Assembly: GCF_025999095.1 (NCBI RefSeq)
Contig: NZ_AP024678.1
Coordinates: forward strand, 1,333,527-1,397,526
Direction of reading: 5' to 3'
DNA: 64,000 nucleotides
From: Thermosynechococcus sp.
Lineage (GTDB): Bacteria > Cyanobacteriota > Cyanobacteriia > Thermosynechococcales > Thermosynechococcaceae
The notes beneath the pieces are model-generated. The model saw nothing but the letters and a program-made list of their open reading frames with translations, was not told where the DNA came from and ran no database searches. The translations under genes were made by a program, and so were the position numbers. Positions 9,369 through 17,637 of this stretch are shown piece after piece; position 1 is the first letter of the stretch; every line of letters begins with the position of its first letter.

Positions 9369-10094
9369 ATGCCAACACCCAATGTACATGTTTTTTCGGA
9401 TTTGGCTGCCCTGATGGCGGCGGCAAAGCAGTTTGTTCTTGAGCAGGCAAGGGGGGCGATCGCCCGCTGCGGCAGATTCACAGTGGCCTTGGCCGGTGGT
9501 AACACGCCCAAACCCCTTTACCAGAGCCTTGTTGGTGCGACTACCCCTTGGTCACAGTGGCATATCTTCTGGGGCGATGAACGCTACGTTCCCCATGACC
9601 ATCCCGATAGCAATGCCGGCATGGCCTTCCAGGCGTGGCTCAACCATGTAGCGATTCCCAGAAACCAGATTTACCCAATGCCCACGGAGGAACCCGATCC
9701 GCAGACCGCTGCCGATCGCTATGAGCAGACCCTGCACCGAGTCTTTGGCACCCGCAAAGGGGAGTTTCCTAGGTTTGATCTGATTTTGCTTGGTATGGGG
9801 CCCGATGGCCATACGGCTTCCCTGTTTCCCCACACCCCAGCTCTGAGGGTGAGCGATCGCCTGATTGCTGTGGGCAGCAAGGATGGTCAGCCCCGCCTGA
9901 CGTTTACCGTCCCCCTGATTAACCATGCCCGCCAAATCCTCTTTCTTGTCACCGGTGCTAATAAGCAAACTGCCCTGCGCCATATTTTTGCCGGCACGGG
10001 TGATCCCTATCTCTATCCGGCGCGGCTGATTACCGGCAATGCCCTTTGGTTTTTGGATGAGGCGGCTGCTGAGGGTGTCGTTGAAAATGCCTAG
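9369..10094 (+). CDS. pgl: 6-Phosphogluconolactonase
   Basis: The enzyme hydrolyses 6-phosphogluconolactone in the oxidative pentose phosphate pathway, a source of NADPH in the dark. The 241-residue protein has the family motifs F-T-V-A-L-A-G-G-N-T-P-K near residue 40, W-x-I-F-W-G-D-E-R-Y-V-P near residue 75, D-L-I-L-L-G-M-G-P-D-G-H-T-A-S-L-F-P near residue 140, and R-L-T-F-T-V. AGGAGGA lies 6 bases before the ATG and overlaps the stop codon of the preceding outer-membrane gene, so translation is probably coupled. Its last four bases overlap the end of mutY, which is convergent. zwf and opcA are not in the window. Confidence 0.95.
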   Translation: MPTPNVHVFSDLAALMAAAKQFVLEQARGAIARCGRFTVALAGGNTPKPLYQSLVGATTPWSQWHIFWGDERYVPHDHPDSNAGMAFQAWLNHVAIPRNQIYPMPTEEPDPQTAADRYEQTLHRVFGTRKGEFPRFDLILLGMGPDGHTASLFPHTPALRVSDRLIAVGSKDGQPRLTFTVPLINHARQILFLVTGANKQTALRHIFAGTGDPYLYPARLITGNALWFLDEAAAEGVVENA

Positions 10095-11197
10095 GCTGTG
10101 GGCCTGCCCCGTTCGTGAATGGCCTGAATAATAGCGGTATTGGCTTTGGGGAAGGGAAACTGCTCCAATTCCTCAGGGGTGACCCAACGGATGGCATCGC
10201 ATCCCAAAGGCTGGGGAGTGCCTGAGAGGTACTGACAGTAGTAGACATGGAGCGTTACCCGAAAATGGCTATAGGCATGATCAATGTCAATCAGGTGTTC
10301 GCCAACACGAATCTCAATCCCCAATTCCTCACGAATTTCCCGCTGAATACACTCCTGAACCGTCTCATTGGGTTCAATTTTGCCCCCCGGAAATTCCCAT
10401 AGTCCCCCCAATAGACCCGTCGGCGGCCGGCGATCGATGAGAATCTGACCTGTCTCATTCCAAATCACCGCGACGCCAATCTTTTTGTGGGGTAAGGGGG
10501 AACGGCTCATTTTACGAGGAATCTCATGGGTTAACCGGTGGCGATGGGCCAAGCAATGGCGCTGCCAAGGACAAGCATGACACAGGGGTTGGCGGGGTGT
10601 ACAGATCGTTGCCCCCAGATCCATCAGGGCTTGATTAAAATCGCGGGGAAACTGGGGGCACAGCAGTTGTGCTGACCACTGCCACAATTGGGCTTCCACT
10701 TGCTGCGGGGGAACCGTGACTGCGTAAAGACGGGCAAGAATCCGCTTGACATTGCCATCGAGGATAGGCTGTGGCTGGTTGAAGGCGGCACTGAGGATTG
10801 CCCCTGCGGTACTGCGCCCAATTCCCGGCAATGCCACCACGGCTTCGTAGGTGCGGGGAAATTCCCCTGCGTGCTGGCTCACAATCTGTTGGGCAGCGCG
10901 ATGTAAGTGCCGTGCCCGTGCATAGTAACCCAATCCCTGCCACACTTTCAGAACCGTTTCTAGATCGGCGGCTGCCAGATCGCCAAGGGTGGGAAAGGTG
11001 GCTAGCCAACGCTGGTAGTAGGGGATGACGGTCGTCACCTGGGTTTGTTGGAGCATGATCTCTGAGACCCAGATGGGGTAGGGATCCCGCGTGTGGCGCC
11101 AGGGTAGGTCCCGCCCCTGCTGCTGATACCAATTTAAGAGGGCAGAACGAAGGGCAGGTAATGTGTACCCGCCCCCCCTGTCCTGTACCGTTGGCAT
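10091..11197 (-). CDS. mutY: A/G-specific adenine DNA glycosylase MutY
   Basis: MutY removes adenine mispaired with 8-oxoguanine. The 368-residue protein has the HhH-GPD core: RDLPWR near the start, the helix-hairpin-helix LPGIGRSTAGAI near residue 120, and the catalytic Asp in LDGNVKRILAR. A [4Fe-4S] cluster is indicated by C-x6-C-x2-C-x5-C around residues 195-210. The C-terminal Nudix-like domain (from about residue 235) contains a complete Nudix box, G-x5-E-x7-R-E-x-x-E-E-x-G, whereas many MutY C-terminal domains have lost it. A downstream Nudix hydrolase activity is therefore possible but not shown. It sits 3 bases after the DUF760 gene and forms an operon with it. Confidence 0.95.
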   Translation of the reverse strand: MPTVQDRGGGYTLPALRSALLNWYQQQGRDLPWRHTRDPYPIWVSEIMLQQTQVTTVIPYYQRWLATFPTLGDLAAADLETVLKVWQGLGYYARARHLHRAAQQIVSQHAGEFPRTYEAVVALPGIGRSTAGAILSAAFNQPQPILDGNVKRILARLYAVTVPPQQVEAQLWQWSAQLLCPQFPRDFNQALMDLGATICTPRQPLCHACPWQRHCLAHRHRLTHEIPRKMSRSPLPHKKIGVAVIWNETGQILIDRRPPTGLLGGLWEFPGGKIEPNETVQECIQREIREELGIEIRVGEHLIDIDHAYSHFRVTLHVYYCQYLSGTPQPLGCDAIRWVTPEELEQFPFPKANTAIIQAIHERGRPTA

Positions 11198-11200
11198 GGA

Positions 11201-11527
11201 TTATTTGCTGTCTTCCGCTTGAGCTGCTGCTTGGAGCGATCGCTCGAACTCAAGGCGTTGTTCGGCGCCGCGCAAGAAGTAACCGCTCATCATGGCCGAA
11301 GCCAACAGACGCCCAAGGTGCTCCCGATTGGTTGTAATGGAAACCTCAAACCCCTCCGGTGGCAAGTAGCCCAGCAGGTTACCAATGTGGCGTTCCATCA
11401 CAATAGCCATTTCTGGCGACGCGGGACGGGACAGGCGAGCCACCACTTCTGCATCCAAACTTTGCAGATAGTTCCAGAGGGAATCGGCACTTTCCTGAAG
11501 GTTGCGAGGGTTCATGGTTGGCTCCAT
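11201..11527 (-). CDS. DUF760 family protein
   Basis: A 108-residue cytoplasmic protein, conserved in cyanobacteria and chloroplasts, of unknown function. The start is set at the ATG at 11527 because GGGAGGA lies just before it; a longer frame from 11557 exists but would begin inside a hairpin. Family features are an early L-W-x-Y-L-Q-S-L, then L-S-R-P-x-S-P-E-x-x-x-V-M-E-x-x-I-x-x-L-L-G-x-L-P and G-F-x-V-x-I-T-T-x-R-E-x-L-x-x-L-L-A-S-A-M-M-x-G-Y-F-L-R. These fit DUF760, whose members often end with a conserved M-x-G-Y-F-L-R-x-x-E. It is followed by mutY 3 bases on. A leader hairpin and a palindrome lie upstream. Confidence 0.85.
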   Translation of the reverse strand: MEPTMNPRNLQESADSLWNYLQSLDAEVVARLSRPASPEMAIVMERHIGNLLGYLPPEGFEVSITTNREHLGRLLASAMMSGYFLRGAEQRLEFERSLQAAAQAEDSK

Positions 11528-11556
11528 AGAGTGTCCTCCCAAAAGATGGTTGAGCA

Positions 11557-11576
11557 CACAGGTGTGTTTGCCTGTG
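11557..11576 (-). promoter_or_regulatory. Leader hairpin upstream of the DUF760 gene
   Basis: On the minus strand CACAGG, an 8-base loop and CCTGTG form a 6-bp hairpin about 30 bases before the DUF760 start and just upstream of its ribosome binding site. There is no T-run after it in either direction, so it is not a standard intrinsic terminator. It could protect the 5' end or affect translation; this is inference. Confidence 0.4.
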
Positions 11577-11581
11577 ATAAC

Positions 11582-11596
11582 CTAGATTTAATCTAG
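11582..11596. promoter_or_regulatory. Perfect 7+1+7 palindrome between DUF760 and deoC
   Basis: CTAGATT-T-AATCTAG is a perfect inverted repeat around one central base, the same architecture as the site upstream of egtD but with a different sequence. It lies in the divergent region between the DUF760/mutY operon and deoC, 55 bases before the DUF760 start and 115 before deoC. It looks like a dimer-binding operator, most likely for the leftward operon. Confidence 0.42.
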
Positions 11597-11710
11597 CAAG
11601 GGTGAATTTTAAGTAGGGGGTGGGAGAACCGATCTCCGCAGGTCTCATTTTCCGCCCTGTTTTTATTATTATTCAAGTACTGAAAATAGGGTTGTGCTTG
11701 GAAAATCTCT

Positions 11711-12364
11711 ATGACGGAGCATGATCTGTTTGACCTGGCGCCCTACATTGATCATACCCAGCTGGACCCCTTGGCAACCACAGCGGCTATTGAACGTTGC
11801 TGTGGGGAGGCCGAGCAGTGGAAGTTTGCTGCTGTCTGTGTGATGCCCGTATGGGTCAAGATTGCAGCCCAGTTACTCCATCGCACGCCCGTAAAAGTGT
11901 GTACTGTCATTGGCTTTCCCAGTGGGGCCCACACCAGTGCCACCAAACTCTATGAAGCTCAAGAGGCGGTGGAACATGGGGCTACGGAGTTGGATGTGGT
12001 GATTAACTTGGGTTGGCTGAAGGAGGGAAACACCGAGGCTGTCTATCGCGATATTGCCCAAATCTGTGCGGAAACGGGGGTGACGGTCAAGGCAATTTTA
12101 GAAACCACGGTACTCACGGAAGAGGAAAAGCAACTGGCGGTGGATATTTGCTTAGATGCCGGGGTGGCCTTCCTGAAAACCAGTACCGGCTGGCGCGGTG
12201 GGGCAACGGTTGCCGATGTGCGTCTTCTTAAGCGTCTGAGTCGCGATCGCGTGGGTATTAAGGCCTCTGGCGGCATTCGTACCCGTGAGCAAGCCCTCGA
12301 ACTCATCAATGCCGGTGCCACGCGTTTGGGCACCTCCCGCAGTCTCGACTTGATGCAAGTCTAG
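11711..12364 (+). CDS. deoC: Deoxyribose-phosphate aldolase
   Basis: A 217-residue class I aldolase that cleaves 2-deoxyribose 5-phosphate to glyceraldehyde 3-phosphate and acetaldehyde in deoxynucleoside catabolism. Motifs seen: IDHTQLDP near residue 13, V-C-V-M-P near residue 43, V-I-G-F-P-S-G near residue 64, ELDVVINLG near residue 95, the catalytic lysine region FLKTSTGW near residue 155 and the Schiff-base lysine region GIKASGGIR near residue 185. The C-terminus ([11 protein letters not shown]) closes the TIM barrel. It abuts a convergent TldE-type gene with no gap. No other deo gene lies nearby. Confidence 0.96.
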   Translation: MTEHDLFDLAPYIDHTQLDPLATTAAIERCCGEAEQWKFAAVCVMPVWVKIAAQLLHRTPVKVCTVIGFPSGAHTSATKLYEAQEAVEHGATELDVVINLGWLKEGNTEAVYRDIAQICAETGVTVKAILETTVLTEEEKQLAVDICLDAGVAFLKTSTGWRGGATVADVRLLKRLSRDRVGIKASGGIRTREQALELINAGATRLGTSRSLDLMQV

Positions 12365-13705
12365 CTATTCACCGGTAATGGCAAGGGGACTCACCCACAC
12401 TTGGGGACAGCAGCCATAGGGCGTGACTTCCACCTCGCTCCCTAGGTGGAGAATACCTTTGAGCAGGCTACGAATATCTCCGGCAACGGTGGCCGCTTCA
12501 ATACTAATGGCTTCGCCGTTGCGCAGGAGCCAACCGTCAAAGGGCAAGGAAAATGAGCCTTGGAGCGCTTTAACACCGGCGTGCAGGGCATGGAGTTCAT
12601 CAACCCAGACCAGTCCATTGGCGCGATCGCCCCCTTCACCCGCCGGCACATCGTAGAAGTAACCACTGACAGTGACTTTTGCCCCCAAGTTGGCATGACC
12701 CGTGGGTTGGGTTTGAAAACGGCGGGCAGTACCGGCACTGTGGTAGAGACCCGTGAGAACCCCCTGTTCAATCAAGGGCGTGCGGCGGGTGGGAGTACCT
12801 TCCCCATCAAAGAGGGGCTGCCCCACATGCTTAGGATGGCGGGGGTCATCATACACGCTCAAAAGGGGGCTGGCGATCGCCTGATGCAGGGACTCTGGCG
12901 TCGAGAGGCTCTGGCGATCCAAGATGTTTTGGGCATTAAAGAGATTGCTAAAGGCATTGAGCAGGCTCAAGAAAGCCGAGGCAGAAAAGAGAACGGGGTA
13001 CTGGCCAGAGGCAATGGGTTCATAGGCCAAGTGGCGAATGGTTTTGTCGGCCACCTCATCAATGCAACCGGCAATATCCAAATGTTCAAGGTCCGGACTG
13101 ATGCGCATAGCCCCCGCGCTGCGGGGCTTACGGCCAGCTTCAGCGGTTTTACTGTAGAGGTACAGGGTAGTCGTGGTGGTAGTCTGTTGCCGATCTGCAC
13201 CATCGCTGTTGAGATAAAAGCGTTCGAGTCGCCGCTGACTCAGACCATTGTAAGGAACGCTGGCGATCGCCGGATGTCGGCTCAGCAGTTCTCGCTCCGC
13301 AGCAATCAATTGATCCAAGAGGGTTTTTGCCGAGGCAAGGGGCACCTCAGGCGTCGTTACCGTTGTCTTGTCAAGGGGTGCGCTGGCCAGGGGGCTAAAG
13401 TCGGGGATGTCCTCTGTCACCCCAAAGGCACTGGCCTCTTTGGCCATTTCTAGGGCTGTTTCCAGGCCGCGATCGTCCAATTGGGTGGTGCTGGCCACCC
13501 CTAAGCGACCTGCTGAGTTCCACACGCGCACGGTAATCCCCGATCGCTGGGAGGCCTTCACCTGTTTGGGTTCTCCCTGCTGCACTTGGACGCTCACCTC
13601 ATCCACATGGGAGCCACCCAGGTCAAACTTCTCAATCCCAAGGCGGCGGGCAATTGTAGCGACTCGCTCGTGAAGGGTGGATGCACGGGTCAAGGTTACC
13701 GTCAT
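12365..13705 (-). CDS. TldE/PmbA-type metalloprotease-family protein
   Basis: A 446-residue member of the TldD/TldE (PmbA) family, which forms TldD-TldE heterodimers acting on modified peptides and unfolded proteins. The HExxxH zinc motif of TldD is absent, so this is the non-catalytic TldE-type partner; the TldD partner is not in the window. Visible features are an N-terminal D-E-V-S-V-x-V-Q-Q-G-E segment, S-G-I-T-V-R-V-W, and in the C-terminal half T-G-H-A-N-L-G and V-x-G-Y-F-Y-D. The ATG at 13705 is preferred over a TTG at 13726. A long frame in antisense (12560-13453) is a shadow. Confidence 0.85.
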   Translation of the reverse strand: MTVTLTRASTLHERVATIARRLGIEKFDLGGSHVDEVSVQVQQGEPKQVKASQRSGITVRVWNSAGRLGVASTTQLDDRGLETALEMAKEASAFGVTEDIPDFSPLASAPLDKTTVTTPEVPLASAKTLLDQLIAAERELLSRHPAIASVPYNGLSQRRLERFYLNSDGADRQQTTTTTTLYLYSKTAEAGRKPRSAGAMRISPDLEHLDIAGCIDEVADKTIRHLAYEPIASGQYPVLFSASAFLSLLNAFSNLFNAQNILDRQSLSTPESLHQAIASPLLSVYDDPRHPKHVGQPLFDGEGTPTRRTPLIEQGVLTGLYHSAGTARRFQTQPTGHANLGAKVTVSGYFYDVPAGEGGDRANGLVWVDELHALHAGVKALQGSFSLPFDGWLLRNGEAISIEAATVAGDIRSLLKGILHLGSEVEVTPYGCCPQVWVSPLAITGE

Positions 13706-13840
13706 GGTGCTCGGTTTAATTAACAAATCTTAAAACTATTCTAACCCTATCCTCGCCACTGTGGGCGATCGCGCCAATGGGCAAAAAATCACCATTTCTC
13801 GCTAAGATTTTTGGAGCAAGGTCAATCGCGAGAAAAAACC

Positions 13841-14170
13841 ATGGTGCAACCATCCTTGGGGCTTGATGGTGACGGTGAATGGGCGGGGGGAAAATCACCC
13901 CAGTGGTCTGAGCGCCGTGCCCGCCTTGAAGAATTAATCGTAACACTGCGGATTGCCGATGAATTGGCGAGGGGTAAATATTTGATTACTAGTGCAGAAT
14001 TGGCAGAATTGATGGATGTGCACGCCAGTGCCGTCACCAGTCGCGGTGAAGAATGGGTATGGCGCAACTGGCAGATCTCGCGGGTACGCCGTGAAAGTAA
14101 TCAAATTCTTTGGCAATTGCAACGGATTGACGTTTCCCAAGAACAGTCCTCAGAATTGCCGCCGCTGTAG
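13841..14170 (+). CDS. Small conserved protein of unknown function
   Basis: Not recognised by name. From the ATG at 13841 it encodes 109 residues; a TTG 30 bases upstream is also in frame. The sequence is soluble, with an acidic, Gly-rich start, a helical W-S-E-R-R-A-R-L-E-E-L segment near residue 30, and A-E-L-A-E-L-M-D-V-H-A-S-A-V-T-S-R that resembles a small helix-turn-helix or a segment recognising a partner. The second half is rich in Trp and Arg (W-V-W-R-N-W-Q-I-S-R). It ends 14 bases before the RNase D-type exonuclease gene, suggesting co-transcription. A DNA- or RNA-binding role is only a guess. Confidence 0.7.
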   Translation: MVQPSLGLDGDGEWAGGKSPQWSERRARLEELIVTLRIADELARGKYLITSAELAELMDVHASAVTSRGEEWVWRNWQISRVRRESNQILWQLQRIDVSQEQSSELPPL

Positions 14171-14184
14171 TTTACAAGCAAGTT

Positions 14185-14820
14185 ATGCAGCTAGATTTTC
14201 CCCTTGAGTGCTTTGACCACGATTTGAGTACCGCCGCCTTGGCGCACTTTCTGAATGCCGATCAGGTGGCCGTGGATACGGAAACCATGGGCCTGAATAT
14301 CCCCCGCGATCGCCTGTGTTTAGTGCAGGTGTGTGACCCTGAGGGGCAAGTGGCCGTAGTCAAAATTGGCCGCGGTCAGAAAGAAGCGCCCCATCTTCAG
14401 CAACTTCTAGAGCACCCCCGCATTACCAAAATCTTCCACTATGCCCGCTTTGATCTGGCCACACTGCGCTACCACTTGGGTATCCGTGTTCATCCTGTCT
14501 TCTGCACCAAAATTGCCAGCAAGATTGCCCGTACCTATTCGCCCCGCCACGGCCTCAAGGATTTGGTTTTGGATTTACTGGGGATAGAAATTGATAAATC
14601 TGCCCAAAGTTCTGACTGGGGCAATGCCACGGCACTGCGGGAAGAGCAAATTCGCTATGCCGCCAATGATGTCCGCTATCTAATTCCCCTGCGGCAGCAA
14701 CTAACGGCGATGCTGCAACGGGAAGAACGCTTTGAGTTGGTGCAAAGGGCCCTGAGCTGCCTACCCGCCATTGTGGATCTGGACTTAGCGGGTTACACCC
14801 AGGTCTTTGAGCACGGCTAG
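14185..14820 (+). CDS. RNase D-type 3'-5' exonuclease (DEDDy)
   Basis: A 211-residue stand-alone DEDDy exonuclease domain. Catalytic acidic residues are readable: D-T-E in VDTETMGLN (Exo I), D in FHYARFDLATL (Exo II), and Y-A-A-N-D in R-Y-A-A-N-D-V-R-Y-L (Exo III, with the Tyr of the y-type). Full-length RNase D adds HRDC domains of about 150 residues; they are missing here, as in the short cyanobacterial homologues. Expected role: trimming of tRNA precursors or other RNA 3' ends, though single-domain members may also act on DNA. The last 36 bases overlap the 3' end of the convergent Cas4/AddB-like nuclease gene. Confidence 0.87.
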   Translation: MQLDFPLECFDHDLSTAALAHFLNADQVAVDTETMGLNIPRDRLCLVQVCDPEGQVAVVKIGRGQKEAPHLQQLLEHPRITKIFHYARFDLATLRYHLGIRVHPVFCTKIASKIARTYSPRHGLKDLVLDLLGIEIDKSAQSSDWGNATALREEQIRYAANDVRYLIPLRQQLTAMLQREERFELVQRALSCLPAIVDLDLAGYTQVFEHG

Positions 14821-15555
14821 AAAGGGATCAATCGTTGAAACAAAATTTGGCTGGCGACGCTGGCATCGCTCACAAAAGGCACACCGATCGCAGTATTTCG
14901 GAATCTGGGCTGGCGGCACTTGGGGCAGGTTCTGCCCCTGTTGATAGGCTTGCAGCCATTGGCGCAGTTGACTAAGACACTGCTGTAGCATCTGGTGGGT
15001 TTGCTCATGCATCGCCTCACTGTAGGGAAAGGTATAGAAATTTTCCCCCCTCTCCCCTTGGGCAAACCAGTAGGTCATAGAAATTTGGCTAGGGCGGTAG
15101 GGACTGCTAGCGGCTAAAAGATAACAGTAAAGGCGAGTCTGCCAGTCTTGGGCGAGCTTTTTAGGGGCAGCTGGTCGGGCATAGGTCTTCCAGTCGAGAA
15201 TTTGGGCTTGCCCTTGGCCAAAAATTACGTAGTCATAAATGCCCACAAGGGTAAACTCCTGCCAGCCCAGACTGCGCGCATGTTCTGCTTCCCCTTGACC
15301 TGCAATCATCGGCGGTGGGGTTGCTTGAAAGGCCGCAAACCAGGATTTTAATTCGGGCTGAACCTCAAGAATAGGGCTGACATCGAGTCCTTGAAAATGT
15401 TGTTGGAGCAAGCGGTGGAAGTCGCGACCGCGCTTTTGGGCTGCCGTTTGGATTAACTGTGTGGCCTCTGGCAGCATCAAGCCCTCAAGATAGCAGTACT
15501 GATATCGCCGTGGACAGGTCTGCAGAAGGCGCAGATGGGCTTGGGAAAGTTCCAT
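14785..15555 (-). CDS. PD-(D/E)XK nuclease-family protein with iron-sulfur-type cysteines
   Basis: A 256-residue protein of the RecB/AddB/Cas4-like nuclease group. The start L-S-x-x-x-L-R-L-L-Q-T-C-P-R-R-Y is the usual beginning of such domains and carries the first cysteine. The active-site core is VGIYDYVIFG followed by ILDWKTYARP near residue 130 (Asp, then D-W-K). Near residue 210 C-x2-C-x2-C-x2-C completes the cysteines expected for a [4Fe-4S] cluster. Such proteins are 5'-3' or 3'-5' DNA exonucleases in repair. No CRISPR array or cas gene is present, so this is not Cas4 in context. It lies 3 bases downstream of the degenerate M48 gene and overlaps the RNase D-type gene at the 3' ends. 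Confidence 0.8.
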   Translation of the reverse strand: MELSQAHLRLLQTCPRRYQYCYLEGLMLPEATQLIQTAAQKRGRDFHRLLQQHFQGLDVSPILEVQPELKSWFAAFQATPPPMIAGQGEAEHARSLGWQEFTLVGIYDYVIFGQGQAQILDWKTYARPAAPKKLAQDWQTRLYCYLLAASSPYRPSQISMTYWFAQGERGENFYTFPYSEAMHEQTHQMLQQCLSQLRQWLQAYQQGQNLPQVPPAQIPKYCDRCAFCERCQRRQPNFVSTIDPFLAVLKDLGVTR

Positions 15556-15558
15556 GGT

Positions 15559-17625
15559 CTAGATCCAACCCCATAGTGTCATGATGCCGTAGAGGATCCA
15601 CAGCGTGGCAAGGGCGATCGCCCAATGGGGGGCTGCCCACAATCGTTTTCGTTGGTGGTCTGGGGAGTGCCACTCTTGGACTTCCACAAAGGGCACGGTA
15701 CCCCGTCGAAACCAACCGCGAATCACTAGCGATCGCCCCGACAAGGTTTTGAGATAGGCTGGCTCAAGGATTGGCCAAATCGGCCCCCAAGCTCTATGCC
15801 AGCAGCGCAACAGAAACAAGCCATGATCCGTCTCCAGCCACAGGTGCTGTCCGAGGCCATTGCGCAAGCCCTTAGCTGCACACAACCTCCCCTTCAGCTC
15901 CACGGTGGTACTGTCGAGGGGCAGGGCCGAGGGATAATGGAGGAGTTGACTCAGGGTGTAGGTTTGCGGTTGTCTTAGGGGATAGTAGGCATTGAACCGC
16001 AGCAACAGACCTAAACCAATACCAATGGCAATGAAGCCCCGCGCCAGCGTCAACCCATCGGCTAACCACCAAAGGGGAAATGCAACTGGACCCAGCTGCA
16101 GGGCAACCTGGCCAATACCTGTGAGTATGAGGGCGATAACAAGGCCGGCGATCGCCCCCCAGAAAGGAGCCAGTTGTTGCCCAGCCCGTTGACAGCGAGG
16201 GGAGGAGGCAGAGGGCAGGGAAAGCAGGGGATCCAGTCGCCATTGCCGCGCATAGGTCATCAGGGCTTGCAGGCGCAGTCCAAGGGGACGATGGGAGGAG
16301 GTCAAGCGAAACCAATACCGCAGAGGATGGGCGATATCCCACCGGAGCAGTGTTGGCCAATCGAGGGGTTGATCTCCCCACAGGGCGGCTTGGGTGGGGT
16401 TTAGGGGCAGAAGCAGGCGCAGGGATTCTAGGGGAGCACCGATCTCTCCTTGGGCACGCACGGTCGTTGCTGTGACTTCCATGAGGCGCAACCAAGCCAT
16501 CACAAGGGTATTGGGATTCCCCACCAGGGCGGCGGCTTGGCGATCGCTATAGTACTGCCGCAGTTGATTGCTCCAGAAGCAGAGCCATTCTAGCCCCCGA
16601 AATAGGAGATAACTCCCCTGACTCAGGAGGGCACAGAGGCCATAAACCGTTCCCCTAAGGAGTCCTTGTTGCCCCTGGCAGCTGTAGGGAGGGGCATGGC
16701 GATCGCCCCAACGGCTACACCAACAGTAAACGTCATAGGGCAGTTGCAACAGCAGTACAAGAGGCGTGACTAGGGTATTCAGCCCCAGCCGCAGTTGGGC
16801 AATTTCAGTGGCCATTAGAGCCAGCAGTTCCTCGCTAGAGAGCGATCGCAACAAACCTTCGCTGACAATAATTCGCCGCTGCCACCGTCCATAGCTAAAA
16901 ATCACGGGTGCTGCCGTCAGCAGACAGCCCACTTGGGGACGGGGTTGCCACCATGACCACGGCAAACGCTCCAAGAGCATCACCGTTTCGGGACTATACT
17001 TCTCAAGTTCTCCAAGACTAAGGGGACGCAGACCATAACAGGCACGCAATCGCCATGACCACAGCCAACTGCCACCACTGAGCAGCCCCAGCCCCAAGCA
17101 ACCCACCAAAAACCACGCTATCACCCCCTCCCAGCCCCCCAGGAATGCCAGTTGATCAGTGGCATAACCGAGGATACCAGCAATCACCCCTTGCAGCAGC
17201 CAAGCAATTAGCAGCAGTGTTGCCCCCTGGCTCAGCCAGAGATAGATGCGAGGCACCCGCCGCAGTTCCATGGGTGGATTGGAACCCCTTGCCGCCACAA
17301 ATAAAAGATGGGGGGAGGTCGGTTCCTCATCCCTGTAGCGTTCTAGCTCTGGTAGATGTTTTTGTGCCCAAGCCCGAATCGGTGGCAGGGGCAATCGCGC
17401 CAAGAGTTGACACAGATCAATGGCCTCCTGCCATTGGTGAGTGTGGGCATAGGCTTTAATCAGGTGCAGGTGGGCCTTTAGACCTTCGCGGCGTTGACCG
17501 TAGCTGGCAATGACTGCTTTGAAGGCGGCGATCGCCAGTTGATAATCGCCGCGATTAAAGGCAGCCAAACCCGCAACATAGCGAGGATCGAGGCGAAAAT
17601 CAGATTCTGGATCGGGCATATCCAA
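15559..17625 (-). CDS. Large membrane protein with TPR-like start and degenerate M48 peptidase domain
   Basis: A 688-residue protein. Residues 10-95 look like two TPR-type helical repeats (F-N-R-G-D-Y-Q-L-A-I-A-A-F). Hydrophobic segments near 130-155 and 165-190 precede an M48-like domain, with others later (about 490-560). In M48 proteases zinc is held by HExxH; here the matching site near residues 273-277 reads T-E-I-A-Q, so both histidines are gone. The downstream region that normally supplies the third ligand reads LRQYYSDRQAAAL, also without the usual Glu. The fold is thus likely kept but proteolysis lost. A scaffold or regulatory role at the membrane is inferred. An intact M48 protease is encoded at 58.5 kb. 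Confidence 0.75.
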   Translation of the reverse strand: MDMPDPESDFRLDPRYVAGLAAFNRGDYQLAIAAFKAVIASYGQRREGLKAHLHLIKAYAHTHQWQEAIDLCQLLARLPLPPIRAWAQKHLPELERYRDEEPTSPHLLFVAARGSNPPMELRRVPRIYLWLSQGATLLLIAWLLQGVIAGILGYATDQLAFLGGWEGVIAWFLVGCLGLGLLSGGSWLWSWRLRACYGLRPLSLGELEKYSPETVMLLERLPWSWWQPRPQVGCLLTAAPVIFSYGRWQRRIIVSEGLLRSLSSEELLALMATEIAQLRLGLNTLVTPLVLLLQLPYDVYCWCSRWGDRHAPPYSCQGQQGLLRGTVYGLCALLSQGSYLLFRGLEWLCFWSNQLRQYYSDRQAAALVGNPNTLVMAWLRLMEVTATTVRAQGEIGAPLESLRLLLPLNPTQAALWGDQPLDWPTLLRWDIAHPLRYWFRLTSSHRPLGLRLQALMTYARQWRLDPLLSLPSASSPRCQRAGQQLAPFWGAIAGLVIALILTGIGQVALQLGPVAFPLWWLADGLTLARGFIAIGIGLGLLLRFNAYYPLRQPQTYTLSQLLHYPSALPLDSTTVELKGRLCAAKGLRNGLGQHLWLETDHGLFLLRCWHRAWGPIWPILEPAYLKTLSGRSLVIRGWFRRGTVPFVEVQEWHSPDHQRKRLWAAPHWAIALATLWILYGIMTLWGWI

Positions 17626-17637
17626 GTATTCCCCCGC

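Noticed and set aside
12560..13453. Plus-strand open frame of 297 codons
   Set aside because: It is opposite the TldE-type gene, has no recognisable domain and follows from codon bias in the real gene.
14785..15555. CRISPR-associated Cas4
   Set aside because: The nuclease resembles Cas4 but no repeat-spacer array or other cas gene occurs in the window.
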